Source: CAYXFZ01 sp964464385
Lineage (GTDB): Bacteria > Planctomycetota > UBA1135
Assembly: GCA_964464385.1 (NCBI GenBank)
Contig: CAYXFZ010000004.1
Coordinates: 1-51,852, forward strand
Reading direction: 5' to 3'
DNA: 51,852 nt
This document shows, piece by piece, positions 44,282-51,852 of the stretch. Under the pieces are notes generated by a model. It did not search any database, was not told where the DNA came from, and was given only the letters and a program-made list of their open reading frames with translations. How positions within the stretch are numbered: position 1 is the stretch's first letter; each line of letters opens with the position of its first letter. Made by a program: the position numbers and the translations under genes.

Positions 44282-45471
44282 GCAAGATCCCGGTCCTCAC
44301 GTTGCATAGCGTGCGACGGCACGTTACCGAGAACTTGGGAGACCTCACTCTCCCGGACGATGTGTTTGAATTGTTGCTGCAATCCCTGCAGGCGGCCGGC
44401 TACCAATCGATTCGCTGTTCCGAACTCCTGGCCCACTTGGATCACGATGCCCCCCTGCCCCAGCGATCGGTGTTGCTGACCTTCGACGACGGTTATCTGG
44501 ATAATCACACCGTTGCTGCTCCGTTGCTGCGCAAGTATGGTTTTTTTGCAACCGTATTTGTTGCCACTTCCATGCTGCATCCTGAGGAAGTGGTTCGCCC
44601 CACTACCGACGACACCGATTCCCCGCTCGAAACGGGATTCTTGTCGGCAACGGAAATCTTTTCCCTGGAAAAGGATGGGGTCTTCGAATTTCAATCCCAC
44701 TCCCACGGCCACGACCGCGTGGCCATTTCCGCGGAGGTCGTGGATTTTCATCGCCCCGATGCGCCCTGCTGGTGGCTGTTACGTCAGCGATCGAAGCTGG
44801 AAGACCGCGCCCTGGAAGAAGAGCGTAGGAACAAGGCCGAACGAGTGCCTTGGGGCGTTCCTGTCCGAAAATCCGCTTGGGCTTGCGAAGCGGCCGCATT
44901 TCATGCCCAAGAGAATCAGGAAAACTTATTGACTACTCATGTAGCCAGCCATGGCGGAGCCGCATTCTTTAAGCAAAACGACTGGCGAGCGCAACTGCAA
45001 GAAATTGTGGAATCCACCCCGGCTCAGGGCATGTTGGAAACAACGGAAGAAAGGAAGAAACGAGTCCTCATTGAATTGAAGCAAAGCAAGGAAATCCTCG
45101 AGGACATGCTCGGCCGTACTGTCCCCTATCTTGCTTGGCCGGGTGGCGGAATCGAGGCGCAAGCCCTGCGGTGGGCTTTGCAAGATGCCGGCTACGAAGC
45201 AACCTTTGGCACCAACCGCTCTTGCCATGGCGTAACTCCAAACCGCGATGCCATCCCTCGCGCTTACTTTCGCCAAAACTACCGCGGCCATTTCGACCGC
45301 TCCCTGCGGGTCCAGCTTGCTCGGGGGATTTTGGACTGGGAAGCGGGTCGCATTTCAGGCTACCTCCGAAGTGCCGCCGTCCGCCGCCTCATGGGCTTAT
45401 GCAAAAACCCTGCTTTCCCAAATCAACCGCGAACCAGGCCGGGCAAACCTCATTCTTCGTCGCCCACATAA
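44260..45471 (+). CDS. Polysaccharide deacetylase (NodB domain)
   Basis: This 403-residue protein has the NodB motifs: LTFDDGYLDN (the catalytic Asp-Asp), QSHSHGHDRV (His pair binding metal) and AWPGGGIEAQAL (motif 3), followed by AGYEATFGTN. An inserted region of about 100 residues between motifs 2 and 3 is helical and charged. It should remove acetyl groups from amino sugars of the exopolysaccharide. No signal peptide or membrane helix is visible, so it may act in the cytoplasm unless exported otherwise. The ATG at 44260 lies inside the upstream gene. The 3' end overlaps the convergent sulfatase-fold gene by 22 bases. Confidence 0.82.
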   Translation: MHRRVCLGKIPVLTLHSVRRHVTENLGDLTLPDDVFELLLQSLQAAGYQSIRCSELLAHLDHDAPLPQRSVLLTFDDGYLDNHTVAAPLLRKYGFFATVFVATSMLHPEEVVRPTTDDTDSPLETGFLSATEIFSLEKDGVFEFQSHSHGHDRVAISAEVVDFHRPDAPCWWLLRQRSKLEDRALEEERRNKAERVPWGVPVRKSAWACEAAAFHAQENQENLLTTHVASHGGAAFFKQNDWRAQLQEIVESTPAQGMLETTEERKKRVLIELKQSKEILEDMLGRTVPYLAWPGGGIEAQALRWALQDAGYEATFGTNRSCHGVTPNRDAIPRAYFRQNYRGHFDRSLRVQLARGILDWEAGRISGYLRSAAVRRLMGLCKNPAFPNQPRTRPGKPHSSSPT

Positions 45472-47315
45472 CCCAAAGATGCCAAGTTTGCCTCCTCTTC
45501 GGCAGTGGGGCCACTGACCGGATCCGGTGTTTCAATGTTGGCCAAAAAAGTGTTCAATTCCGCGCGCATTTTCGCCAAGCGCTCAGGCTCAGCCGAAGCC
45601 TGATTGACCTCGATCCCCTGATTCAAGGGATAGAGTGCTTCCATCCCGGCCAAAGAGCGAACGTATTTCCAATTGGAACGCCACCATCCCTCCAACCTCA
45701 AATCTCCCAAGTTGCGTTGATAGGCCTCCATATAAATCCCGCGATCAGGCAAAACCCCGCCCACCAAGGCAGGGCCGAGATCCACACCTTGAAGGCCCTC
45801 AGGTAAGGCGAGACCTGCGAGGGAAAGCAGGGTCGGCATCAGATCCACTTGGCTAGCAGGAGAACCCACCCGCCGGCCCTTTTCCAGTCCGCCCGCGGGA
45901 CGGATGGCGCAAACTACTTTTTGGGTCGCATCCCACAAGCTGTAGTGATGATTCAATGTGTATTGAAAGTCGGGATCGAAGTGGGCAGTTTCACCAAAAC
46001 ATTCACCATGGTCGGTCACAAGAACAACGATTGTATTTTTCAGTCCAGGATCCTTTTCCTCCACGGAAGACAAAAGTTCCCCCAGGAGGCCATCCAGTCG
46101 TTCAATTTCACCGCGCTGCAAGACCCATTCTTCTTCGACGGAAACGTCCGGCGCACGAGGACCCTCCGAGGCACGGGCAAGTACTCGATTGCGCACGGCA
46201 TCCGGCGGAACATAAGGATGGTGGGCGTCGTAGAAATGAACCCACGAGAAGACAGGGCGATCGGAAACCTGGGAACGCCAACGGAGTGCTCGCGCCAAGG
46301 TGATTTCACCTGGAATGTATTTGCTGTTGGGGAGAAGGTCGCGAGGCAGAAGGCGTTCGGCAAGTTTGCTGCTGAAAGTCAGACCGGCCAGCAAAACCGT
46401 GCCGGGAGAGGCGACCGGTCGGTCATCAAAGACCTGAAAACCACGGTCGAAATCGAACTGGCCGCGCAAAGCGTAGCCGGAAACAAAGCCGCCGGTGACA
46501 TAGCCCGCCATCTCTAAAACTTCAGGAAGGCGGGGAAGATTCAATTTGGGAGCGCGAAATCCGTTGCTTCTTTGGCCGTGGGTGGGTGGATAAAGTCCGC
46601 TCAAAATGGAAGCATGAGCGGGCCCGGTAATGGAAGAAACCGCACGAAAATCATCAAAGAACCATCCCTTGGCGGCAATGCGATCTAGGTTGGGTGTGTC
46701 CAAACCGCCCCCACCAAAGAGGGGCAAGGTGTCGGCACGAACCGTATCCCAAGTCACCAACACGATGTCCGGAAGACCTTCCGCAGAAAGCGGGTGGATG
46801 GGGGCACGGGAAAGAAGGTCGGTTTCCGTGCCGCGCAGGGAATACATGCCAAAAAGCAGAGGGAAGACGGCAAGAGATGCGAAAAAACCTGCTCGCACTT
46901 GGTCGACCGTTCCCTGGCCTCCGGCAACGATGCGTAAGGCCAGGCTTCCTAGCCATAGCCACAAAAAAGTACCGACCACGGCCCACCCCCACCAAACCCC
47001 GGCCGTGGCAACGGGCATGCTCCAGTGCCATGGCGCCAAACCACCCAAAACGCGCAGGGCAACCAGAGTGAAGGCGCCGCCGACCAAGAGAGACTTGAGA
47101 GGAAGGGCGATGCCAAACCGCATGAAAGCCAAGCCCAAGAGGAGGCCACACCAGCCATAGAGCACCATGGGGGCCAACGGACCCACCAACCAAAACATCG
47201 GGTCCACGATGACCGCCTTTTTCAAGGAAAAGACGAGGCCGGCTTCAAACAAACCGAGGGCCCAACCGGTGGCAAGCCCCGCGCAAGCTTCATGGGTGGT
47301 CCAGAGGCGCTTCAT
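45450..47315 (-). CDS. Membrane-anchored alkaline-phosphatase-superfamily protein, Thr type (2)
   Basis: This 621-residue protein has five N-terminal helices (starting GWALGLFEAGLVFS) and a sulfatase-fold domain with VTWDTVRADTLPLFGG, the nucleophile loop SITGPAHASILSGLYPPTHG (Thr in place of Cys), YDAHHPYVPP and VTDHGECFGETAHF. The C-terminus ASLGYVGDEE matches its paralogs. It follows the third paralog after 12 bases and lies tail-to-tail with the deacetylase. A phosphodiesterase, phosphotransferase or other hydrolase role is possible; its substrate is unknown. Confidence 0.8.
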   Translation of the reverse strand: MKRLWTTHEACAGLATGWALGLFEAGLVFSLKKAVIVDPMFWLVGPLAPMVLYGWCGLLLGLAFMRFGIALPLKSLLVGGAFTLVALRVLGGLAPWHWSMPVATAGVWWGWAVVGTFLWLWLGSLALRIVAGGQGTVDQVRAGFFASLAVFPLLFGMYSLRGTETDLLSRAPIHPLSAEGLPDIVLVTWDTVRADTLPLFGGGGLDTPNLDRIAAKGWFFDDFRAVSSITGPAHASILSGLYPPTHGQRSNGFRAPKLNLPRLPEVLEMAGYVTGGFVSGYALRGQFDFDRGFQVFDDRPVASPGTVLLAGLTFSSKLAERLLPRDLLPNSKYIPGEITLARALRWRSQVSDRPVFSWVHFYDAHHPYVPPDAVRNRVLARASEGPRAPDVSVEEEWVLQRGEIERLDGLLGELLSSVEEKDPGLKNTIVVLVTDHGECFGETAHFDPDFQYTLNHHYSLWDATQKVVCAIRPAGGLEKGRRVGSPASQVDLMPTLLSLAGLALPEGLQGVDLGPALVGGVLPDRGIYMEAYQRNLGDLRLEGWWRSNWKYVRSLAGMEALYPLNQGIEVNQASAEPERLAKMRAELNTFLANIETPDPVSGPTAEEEANLASLGYVGDEE

Positions 47316-47327
47316 TCGGGCGGAATC

Positions 47328-49124
47328 TTACTCTTCTTCCTCGTCCACGTAGCCCAAAGACTGGAGAGTTGCCTGAGTGGCCGAGTCGAGATCAAATTCT
47401 TCAGCCTTGCGAATTGGAATGGACGACCACCACCGCTGGAGTGCCAAGGACATGGCCCGTGCCCGAGCTGGATCCCGAATCAACCAATTGTCCGTTTCGA
47501 GAAAATTTCCATCTGCGGAGCCCCTGCGAAACAGCCACTCTTCTCCAGCCTGGGAGCGAATGTACTTCCAATCTCCTTGCACCCACCCCTGAAGCCTCTG
47601 GTCCCGCAAGCGCTTCTGCCAAGCCTCCATATAACGACCACGGTTGGCATCTACCGGTTGCAAAATATTTATCCCTTGCACACCTTCGGGCAAGGGAAGG
47701 CTTAAGACTGCACACAACATCGGCAGAACATCAACCTGCGTCGCCGGAACCTGGCTGCGATCTCCCCGCGTTCCCTTGCTTCCAGGCAAACGCAAAATAG
47801 CGGGAACTTTTTGAGTGGCCTCGAACAAGCTTGGTTCGTGGGCCTGATGAATTCCGCCTTCACCAAAGCACTCGCCATGATCCGCGAGAAGAAGGATCAC
47901 CGTTTGCTCCAACCCAGGGTCTCGGTCATTCAAAAATTCCAGGAGTTTGCCCAAAGCGGAATCGAGCGCCATGATCTCACCACGTTGCAAGATCAGGGCT
48001 TCCTCATCGGCAGGGTCGAAAGCATGCGGCCCCTGGTCTGCACCCTTCTTGGCCACGGCTAGCATTTCGGAAGAGGGTTCATAGGGTGCATGTGCATCAA
48101 AGAAATGGAGCCAAGCGAAGGTCGGCCGAGTCTGCTGCTCCATCCATTCGGTTGCTCTCTGCAAAACAGTTTCGCCGCGAATCATGCGCCGGGTGCCGCG
48201 CAAATCCGGCAAGAAGAGGCGAGCAAAAGAAGACGCGTATCCCCAGGATTGAAGAATGCGGCGCGTGGGAGTGGCCTCACTCCGATCGTCAAAGTATTGG
48301 AATCCTTTGGCAAAACCAAATTGGGAATGGACAGGAAGAGCAGCCACAAAGGCACCGGTTGCCCAGCCGGCGGAATGTAAAATTTCCGGCAAGCGGGGCA
48401 TTTCCAATTGCGGAGATTTCTCTCCATTTGCCCGCAAGCCATGACTTGGCGGAGTGAGTCCTGACAATATGGACGCGTGGGCGGGACCTGTAAGAGGAGC
48501 AACGGACAGAAAATCGTCGAACACGAGACCCTCCGCAGCCAATTGATCCAGGGCCGGAGTGGACACGCCGCCACCGCCAAACAGGGAAAGACTGTCCGCA
48601 CGCACGGTATCCCAAGTCACTAAAACGACACTGATCGCATCTGCGGGGGCGGTTTGGCGAGATGCGACCGACTCCTTGGCTTGATCTCGGTGACCGTAAA
48701 AATATAGCCAGAAAACCCCCGGGGTCAAACAACAGAGAACACCGGCTCCAGCAAGCCAGCGCGGCAACTGGGGCCGCAATGAAAACTTGAACAGCACTAG
48801 AGAGGAGACGGATCCCAATGCTGTCCATCCCAAGCCCGACATCTCAGGAAGGCCGCGGCGAATGCAAAGAAATCCAAGAAACAAGCAACCCAGAAAATAC
48901 AAAAACGTCCAAGGAAGTTGGCGTTTTCGTCCAAGAGCCATCGCAGCCAACCAACCCAAAATCCCATAGAAACAGCAATTCGTCACCGGAACAGCCAAAT
49001 AAATCGAAGCGTCACCCAAGGATCCGGCACCACTCAAGACCACGCCTGCCTCAAACAAACCCAAGGCCCAACCCAAAAGTAGTCCACGCCGCTCCGACGA
49101 GCCAGGATTCATAACCTCTTTCAT
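47328..49124 (-). CDS. Membrane-anchored alkaline-phosphatase-superfamily protein, Thr type (3)
   Basis: This 598-residue paralog has GWALGLFEAGVVLSG at the start, four to five hydrophobic helices, then VTWDTVRADSLSLFGG, PLTGPAHASILSGLTPPSHG, FDAHAPYEPS and LADHGECFGEGG. It ends LQSLGYVDEEEE. Thr replaces the sulfatase Cys. The ATG at 49124 overlaps the M20 gene stop (ATGA); an ATG at 49112, with GAGG close before it, is an alternative. It is probably cotranscribed with the upstream peptidase and the downstream paralog. The closeness of (2) and (3) suggests a recent tandem duplication. Confidence 0.8.
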   Translation of the reverse strand: MKEVMNPGSSERRGLLLGWALGLFEAGVVLSGAGSLGDASIYLAVPVTNCCFYGILGWLAAMALGRKRQLPWTFLYFLGCLFLGFLCIRRGLPEMSGLGWTALGSVSSLVLFKFSLRPQLPRWLAGAGVLCCLTPGVFWLYFYGHRDQAKESVASRQTAPADAISVVLVTWDTVRADSLSLFGGGGVSTPALDQLAAEGLVFDDFLSVAPLTGPAHASILSGLTPPSHGLRANGEKSPQLEMPRLPEILHSAGWATGAFVAALPVHSQFGFAKGFQYFDDRSEATPTRRILQSWGYASSFARLFLPDLRGTRRMIRGETVLQRATEWMEQQTRPTFAWLHFFDAHAPYEPSSEMLAVAKKGADQGPHAFDPADEEALILQRGEIMALDSALGKLLEFLNDRDPGLEQTVILLLADHGECFGEGGIHQAHEPSLFEATQKVPAILRLPGSKGTRGDRSQVPATQVDVLPMLCAVLSLPLPEGVQGINILQPVDANRGRYMEAWQKRLRDQRLQGWVQGDWKYIRSQAGEEWLFRRGSADGNFLETDNWLIRDPARARAMSLALQRWWSSIPIRKAEEFDLDSATQATLQSLGYVDEEEE

Positions 49125-50545
49125 GTGCGAACGTGAGCGTCCAAAATAAGGGCCACGCTGGCCGTCAAACGCTTGCCCGTAGGAATATGCAGGAATTCGT
49201 TTGGACCATGTGCATTGGCTTCCGGCCCAAGAACTCCTGTAACAAGAAATTGCGCTTCTGGAAAGCGTTCCCCCAACATGCCCATGAAGGGGATCGTGCC
49301 GCCTTCTCCCATCCATGCCGGTGGCTCGCCAAAAAATTGGTGCGAAGCCTGAGCAACGGCATTTTGCAGCCATGGCGCGAGCGGCGGGGCATCCCAACCA
49401 TTGGCGCCCTTCTCTGCCTGAAATTCAACCCGGGCGCCACAAGGCGGATCCGTTTCCAAAAGGAGTTTCAATTCCTCGTTGGCGGATTTCCAGTCCGCCG
49501 TCGGCGCAAGACGCAAGGACAACTTGACCGAGGTGCGGGGACGCAAGACGTTGCCGGCATCGCCAAGATCGGGCAGACCGCCAGCACCCGTCACCGAAAG
49601 AGAAGGGCGCCAAGTGCGTTGCAGAACGGCTTCCGCCGGGTCATTCGCCATGGACTGAACTCCTTCGGCGAAGGGGAATCGGCCCCAAACTGCTTCGCCA
49701 AGAATTTCGCCTGATTCGCGCGCCTGGCTTTTGCGCTCTTCCGAGATCTCGGCATGACATCCCTCCACCAAGACTCGCCCCGTATTGGAATCTTCCAATC
49801 GATCCAAAAGCTGGCGTAGAACTCGAAAGGAGGAGGGAACAATGCCGCTGGCATCGCCGGAATGCACACCTTCTTGCAACACATCAATCACCAAATTCCC
49901 GCCAATCATGCCGCGTAGGGATGTCGTCCCCCAAAGCCGATCGTAATCTCCGGCACCGGAATCCAGACAGATCACCAAATTAATCTGGCCAATCCGATCC
50001 GCTAAATGTTCGACATAGTGGGGCAAATCCGGAGAACCACTTTCTTCGCTGCATTCGATGAGGATGGAACAACGGCGATGCCGACCGCCATGCAAACGAA
50101 GGCCCTCGATGGCGGCCAAGGAGGCGAATGCCGCGTACCCATCATCCGCGCCACCCCGCCCATAGAGGCGATCACCCTTGCGAACGGGTTTCCACGGCCC
50201 AAGATCCTCGCGCCAGCCCTCCATTTCGGGTTGTTTGTCGAGGTGGCCATATAGCAGAACTCCATCGCCTGGTTCGCCGGGGACTTCCATGAACAAGAGT
50301 GGCGTGCGTCCAGGAAGACGCACCACCTCGATCGCTACACCATCCACTTGGCGGGAACGGCACCACGCCTCGGCTTGGGCAACGGCTTCGTTCAAAAACC
50401 CGTGCTCCTCCCACTTGGGATCAAAGAGTGGAGATTTGCACGGATTGGCAATGTAGGTCGTCAGTTGGGGCAAGATTTCCTCTTCCCAGATCTGATCTGT
50501 CCAGACCATCAATTGGCCTGGATCAAGACTCGTAGCGGATTCCAT
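49121..50545 (-). CDS. M20 family metallopeptidase (dipeptidase-like)
   Basis: This 474-residue enzyme has the M20 pattern of two-zinc peptidases: LLYGHLDKQPEM (His, general site), RLYGRGGADDGYAAF (bridging Asp), IECSEESGSPDL (catalytic Glu pair), a central lid domain with GNVLRPRTSVKLSLRL, GEGGTIPFMGMLGERFP and NAHGPNEFLHIPTG (last His). It resembles carnosine- or ArgE/DapE-like dipeptidases. No signal peptide is visible, so it is cytoplasmic. The ATG at 50545 is preferred, with CTGGAG just before it; a GTG at 50572 is less likely. It is coupled to the third sulfatase-fold gene by ATGA. The exact substrate cannot be read. Confidence 0.86.
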   Translation of the reverse strand: MESATSLDPGQLMVWTDQIWEEEILPQLTTYIANPCKSPLFDPKWEEHGFLNEAVAQAEAWCRSRQVDGVAIEVVRLPGRTPLLFMEVPGEPGDGVLLYGHLDKQPEMEGWREDLGPWKPVRKGDRLYGRGGADDGYAAFASLAAIEGLRLHGGRHRRCSILIECSEESGSPDLPHYVEHLADRIGQINLVICLDSGAGDYDRLWGTTSLRGMIGGNLVIDVLQEGVHSGDASGIVPSSFRVLRQLLDRLEDSNTGRVLVEGCHAEISEERKSQARESGEILGEAVWGRFPFAEGVQSMANDPAEAVLQRTWRPSLSVTGAGGLPDLGDAGNVLRPRTSVKLSLRLAPTADWKSANEELKLLLETDPPCGARVEFQAEKGANGWDAPPLAPWLQNAVAQASHQFFGEPPAWMGEGGTIPFMGMLGERFPEAQFLVTGVLGPEANAHGPNEFLHIPTGKRLTASVALILDAHVRT

Positions 50546-50602
50546 CTTCTCCAGGATACGCCCTCCGAGCACCCCCCCCTCGGCGGCGTTTAGGATGCGT
50601 CC

Positions 50603-51163
50603 ATGGAGGAATCGGAGGGACGCAATCGGTTTTGCTTGGGGACCGGCATCGGTTGTTTTGCTGTTACTCTCGTCCTTTTCGGGTTAGCTTGGAAAATCCG
50701 AGATTTTGTCTCCGGAACCGTCACCACCGAACCCGAAAAAATCGCGGCCATTGTTGGATCCCTCGTTCCTATAGATCCCCCTTCAGGATGGCTTTGGTCC
50801 TCGGCCGCCAGCGTCGACAACGCAAAAATAGCTTGGCTCACTGCCGAGGATTCAGGCCCGGACGACCCCTTGGTCATCGCCTACAGTTACCCCGCCGATG
50901 GTGGCCGTGGCAAGGATCGACTTTGGCTCGAAGGATTCGAAATAAGCCGCCGCCGGGACGACCGCGGCCGCATGGTGGGCGAAGTGCCCTTCACTCTGGG
51001 AGGCGAGGGTGTTTCCGCCATAGAAACCCTCTTTGACGATGAATTTCGAGATTACACCCTGATCCTGCCACGAGGAGACGACACCGTATTTTTGGTGTTC
51101 TATGGCCCGACCAGCCAAGTTGACCCGGCGTGGGTCCAGACTCTTCTCAATCGAGCGCCTTAA
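50603..51163 (+). CDS. Membrane-anchored protein of unknown function
   Basis: This 186-residue protein has one N-terminal transmembrane helix (GTGIGCFAVTLVLFGLAW), followed by a soluble domain of about 150 residues with alternating strands (DPLVIAYSYPADGG, FRDYTLILPRGDDTVFLVFYG). The short basic N-terminus indicates a Nin-Cout orientation. AGGA lies seven bases before the ATG. It lies divergent from the M20 gene (57-base gap) and overlaps the next, convergent gene by 17 bases. I recognise no family. Confidence 0.7.
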   Translation: MEESEGRNRFCLGTGIGCFAVTLVLFGLAWKIRDFVSGTVTTEPEKIAAIVGSLVPIDPPSGWLWSSAASVDNAKIAWLTAEDSGPDDPLVIAYSYPADGGRGKDRLWLEGFEISRRRDDRGRMVGEVPFTLGGEGVSAIETLFDDEFRDYTLILPRGDDTVFLVFYGPTSQVDPAWVQTLLNRAP

Positions 51164-51852
51164 GTCCTTGCTCCAATTGACGCCGAATTCCGGAGTTTGG
51201 CTCCACCTGCAAGCGCGCGGTCATGGCCTTGGCGAACATCTTGGGGCGCTTAACGGCAACGGAAGTCGCCGCACGGCGCAATGGAACCCCAGAAGACATC
51301 ATGGCACGGGCGACGACCATGCGGGTGGAGGGGAAGTCGTCCAAATAGGGGAAGAGGTGAACAATGGCGTCGGCACGAACGGCCCAAGGTCGCCCTCGAG
51401 AAGCCAAGTTGGTGAGCAAGGCCAAGGTGCGGGAATCGGGGAGGCGATCCACCACCACATCCAAGGCTGCCCTCCGCTCAGGCGAAGGAGAGGAGAGGTC
51501 CAGAAGCCAAGGGCGCAAAAAACCAGGAAGATCCTTTTCCGAGATCCGTTTTCCTGCCGTTCGAATTGCGATGGCTCGTAGAGTTGCCGGTGCCGCACTG
51601 GTGGCCAGAAGATCTGCTTCCAAGGAAAGAAAATCCGGATGATCGGGTTGTTGCAATACGAGGCGCACCTGGGCTTGATCAAACGGATTCAAGCCATCGT
51701 CCAACTGCCGCGGCCGACGAGCTAGATTGGGGACGGCACGCAAAACCTCGGCACGCAAAGAGGGGTGGGCTGAAGTATCGGCCAGAACCTCAGCCAAAAC
51801 ATTCGAGCCGGGAAGGATGTTCAAGAACAACAAGCGGCGCAATGCGAGTTGC
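51147..51852 (-). CDS. HEAT-like helical protein, 5' end outside window
   Basis: The open frame runs off the right edge, so only the C-terminal 234 residues are seen. It is helical and Ala/Leu/Arg-rich with HEAT-like pairs, such as HPSLRAEVLRAVPNLA, ERRAALDVVVDRLPDS and PWAVRADAIVHLFPYLD. It resembles the helical secreted protein at 27484-28845 in style, not clearly in sequence. No enzyme motif is visible. The 3' end overlaps the convergent gene by 17 bases. Confidence 0.65.
   Translation of the reverse strand, partial: QLALRRLLFLNILPGSNVLAEVLADTSAHPSLRAEVLRAVPNLARRPRQLDDGLNPFDQAQVRLVLQQPDHPDFLSLEADLLATSAAPATLRAIAIRTAGKRISEKDLPGFLRPWLLDLSSPSPERRAALDVVVDRLPDSRTLALLTNLASRGRPWAVRADAIVHLFPYLDDFPSTRMVVARAMMSSGVPLRRAATSVAVKRPKMFAKAMTARLQVEPNSGIRRQLEQGLKALD

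Noticed and set aside
1..51852. tRNA, rRNA, CRISPR or IS elements
   Set aside because: No cloverleaf-like sequence, regular repeat array, transposase or terminal inverted repeats were seen in any gap.

Overview
The window is a gene-dense bacterial chromosome segment (about 60% G+C by eye) with 43 protein-coding genes, no RNA genes, no insertion sequences and no CRISPR array. No gap between genes exceeds about 270 bases. The cell is clearly diderm: it has a phosphate-porin-like barrel, LolA-like secreted proteins, lipoproteins, a Wza-type export protein and an ADP-heptose epimerase. The ECF sigma factor with a zinc-finger/TPR partner, the several sulfatase-fold membrane proteins, the deoxyhypusine-synthase-like enzyme, the alpha-type glutamine synthetase and the small zinc-ribbon protein together suggest Planctomycetota or a neighbouring phylum. 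That placement is inference. Two runs of 10 N are assembly gaps, each inside a gene.

Layout. 1-3878: a small lipoprotein, nagA and rsmD on the minus strand, divergent from pdxJ and a glycosyltransferase. 3875-7932 (minus): a GNAT enzyme and a DUF456 membrane protein, then three tandem LolA-like secreted proteins. 8205-9671: glnA with a strong terminator and an NtrC-like inverted repeat upstream. 9670-15135 (minus): one co-directional run reading ECF sigma factor, zinc-finger/TPR protein, secreted protein, pdxA (apparently starting at CTG), a class IV aminotransferase that lacks the PLP lysine, and a porin. 15242-30457 (plus): queG, a zinc-ribbon protein, thiE, a ZIP-like/ArsP-like fusion transporter, an M16 protease, an FdhF/YdeP-like molybdoenzyme, a deoxyhypusine-synthase-like protein, hldD, a radical SAM protein, two secreted proteins and a POT peptide transporter.

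30481-45471 is an exopolysaccharide or O-antigen locus. It holds a WcaJ-type initiating transferase, two GT4 glycosyltransferases, a Wzx flippase, a Wza exporter, a Wzc-like protein with a dead kinase domain, a Wzy/WaaL-type polymerase or ligase, a GNAT acetyltransferase, a CelD/FemAB-like protein, a polysaccharide deacetylase and a membrane-anchored alkaline-phosphatase-superfamily protein. Two paralogs of that last protein lie just beyond on the minus strand with an M20 peptidase. The window ends with a membrane-anchored unknown protein and a HEAT-like protein cut by the window edge.

Genes are tightly packed. Four-base start/stop overlaps are common and occur as ATGA, GTGA, TTGA and, at pdxA, CTGA. 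The best candidates for unusual biology are the lysine-less aminotransferase next to pdxA, the ZIP/ArsP fusion, the pseudokinase Wzc with three paralogous Thr-type phosphatase-fold proteins, and the deoxyhypusine-synthase-like gene.
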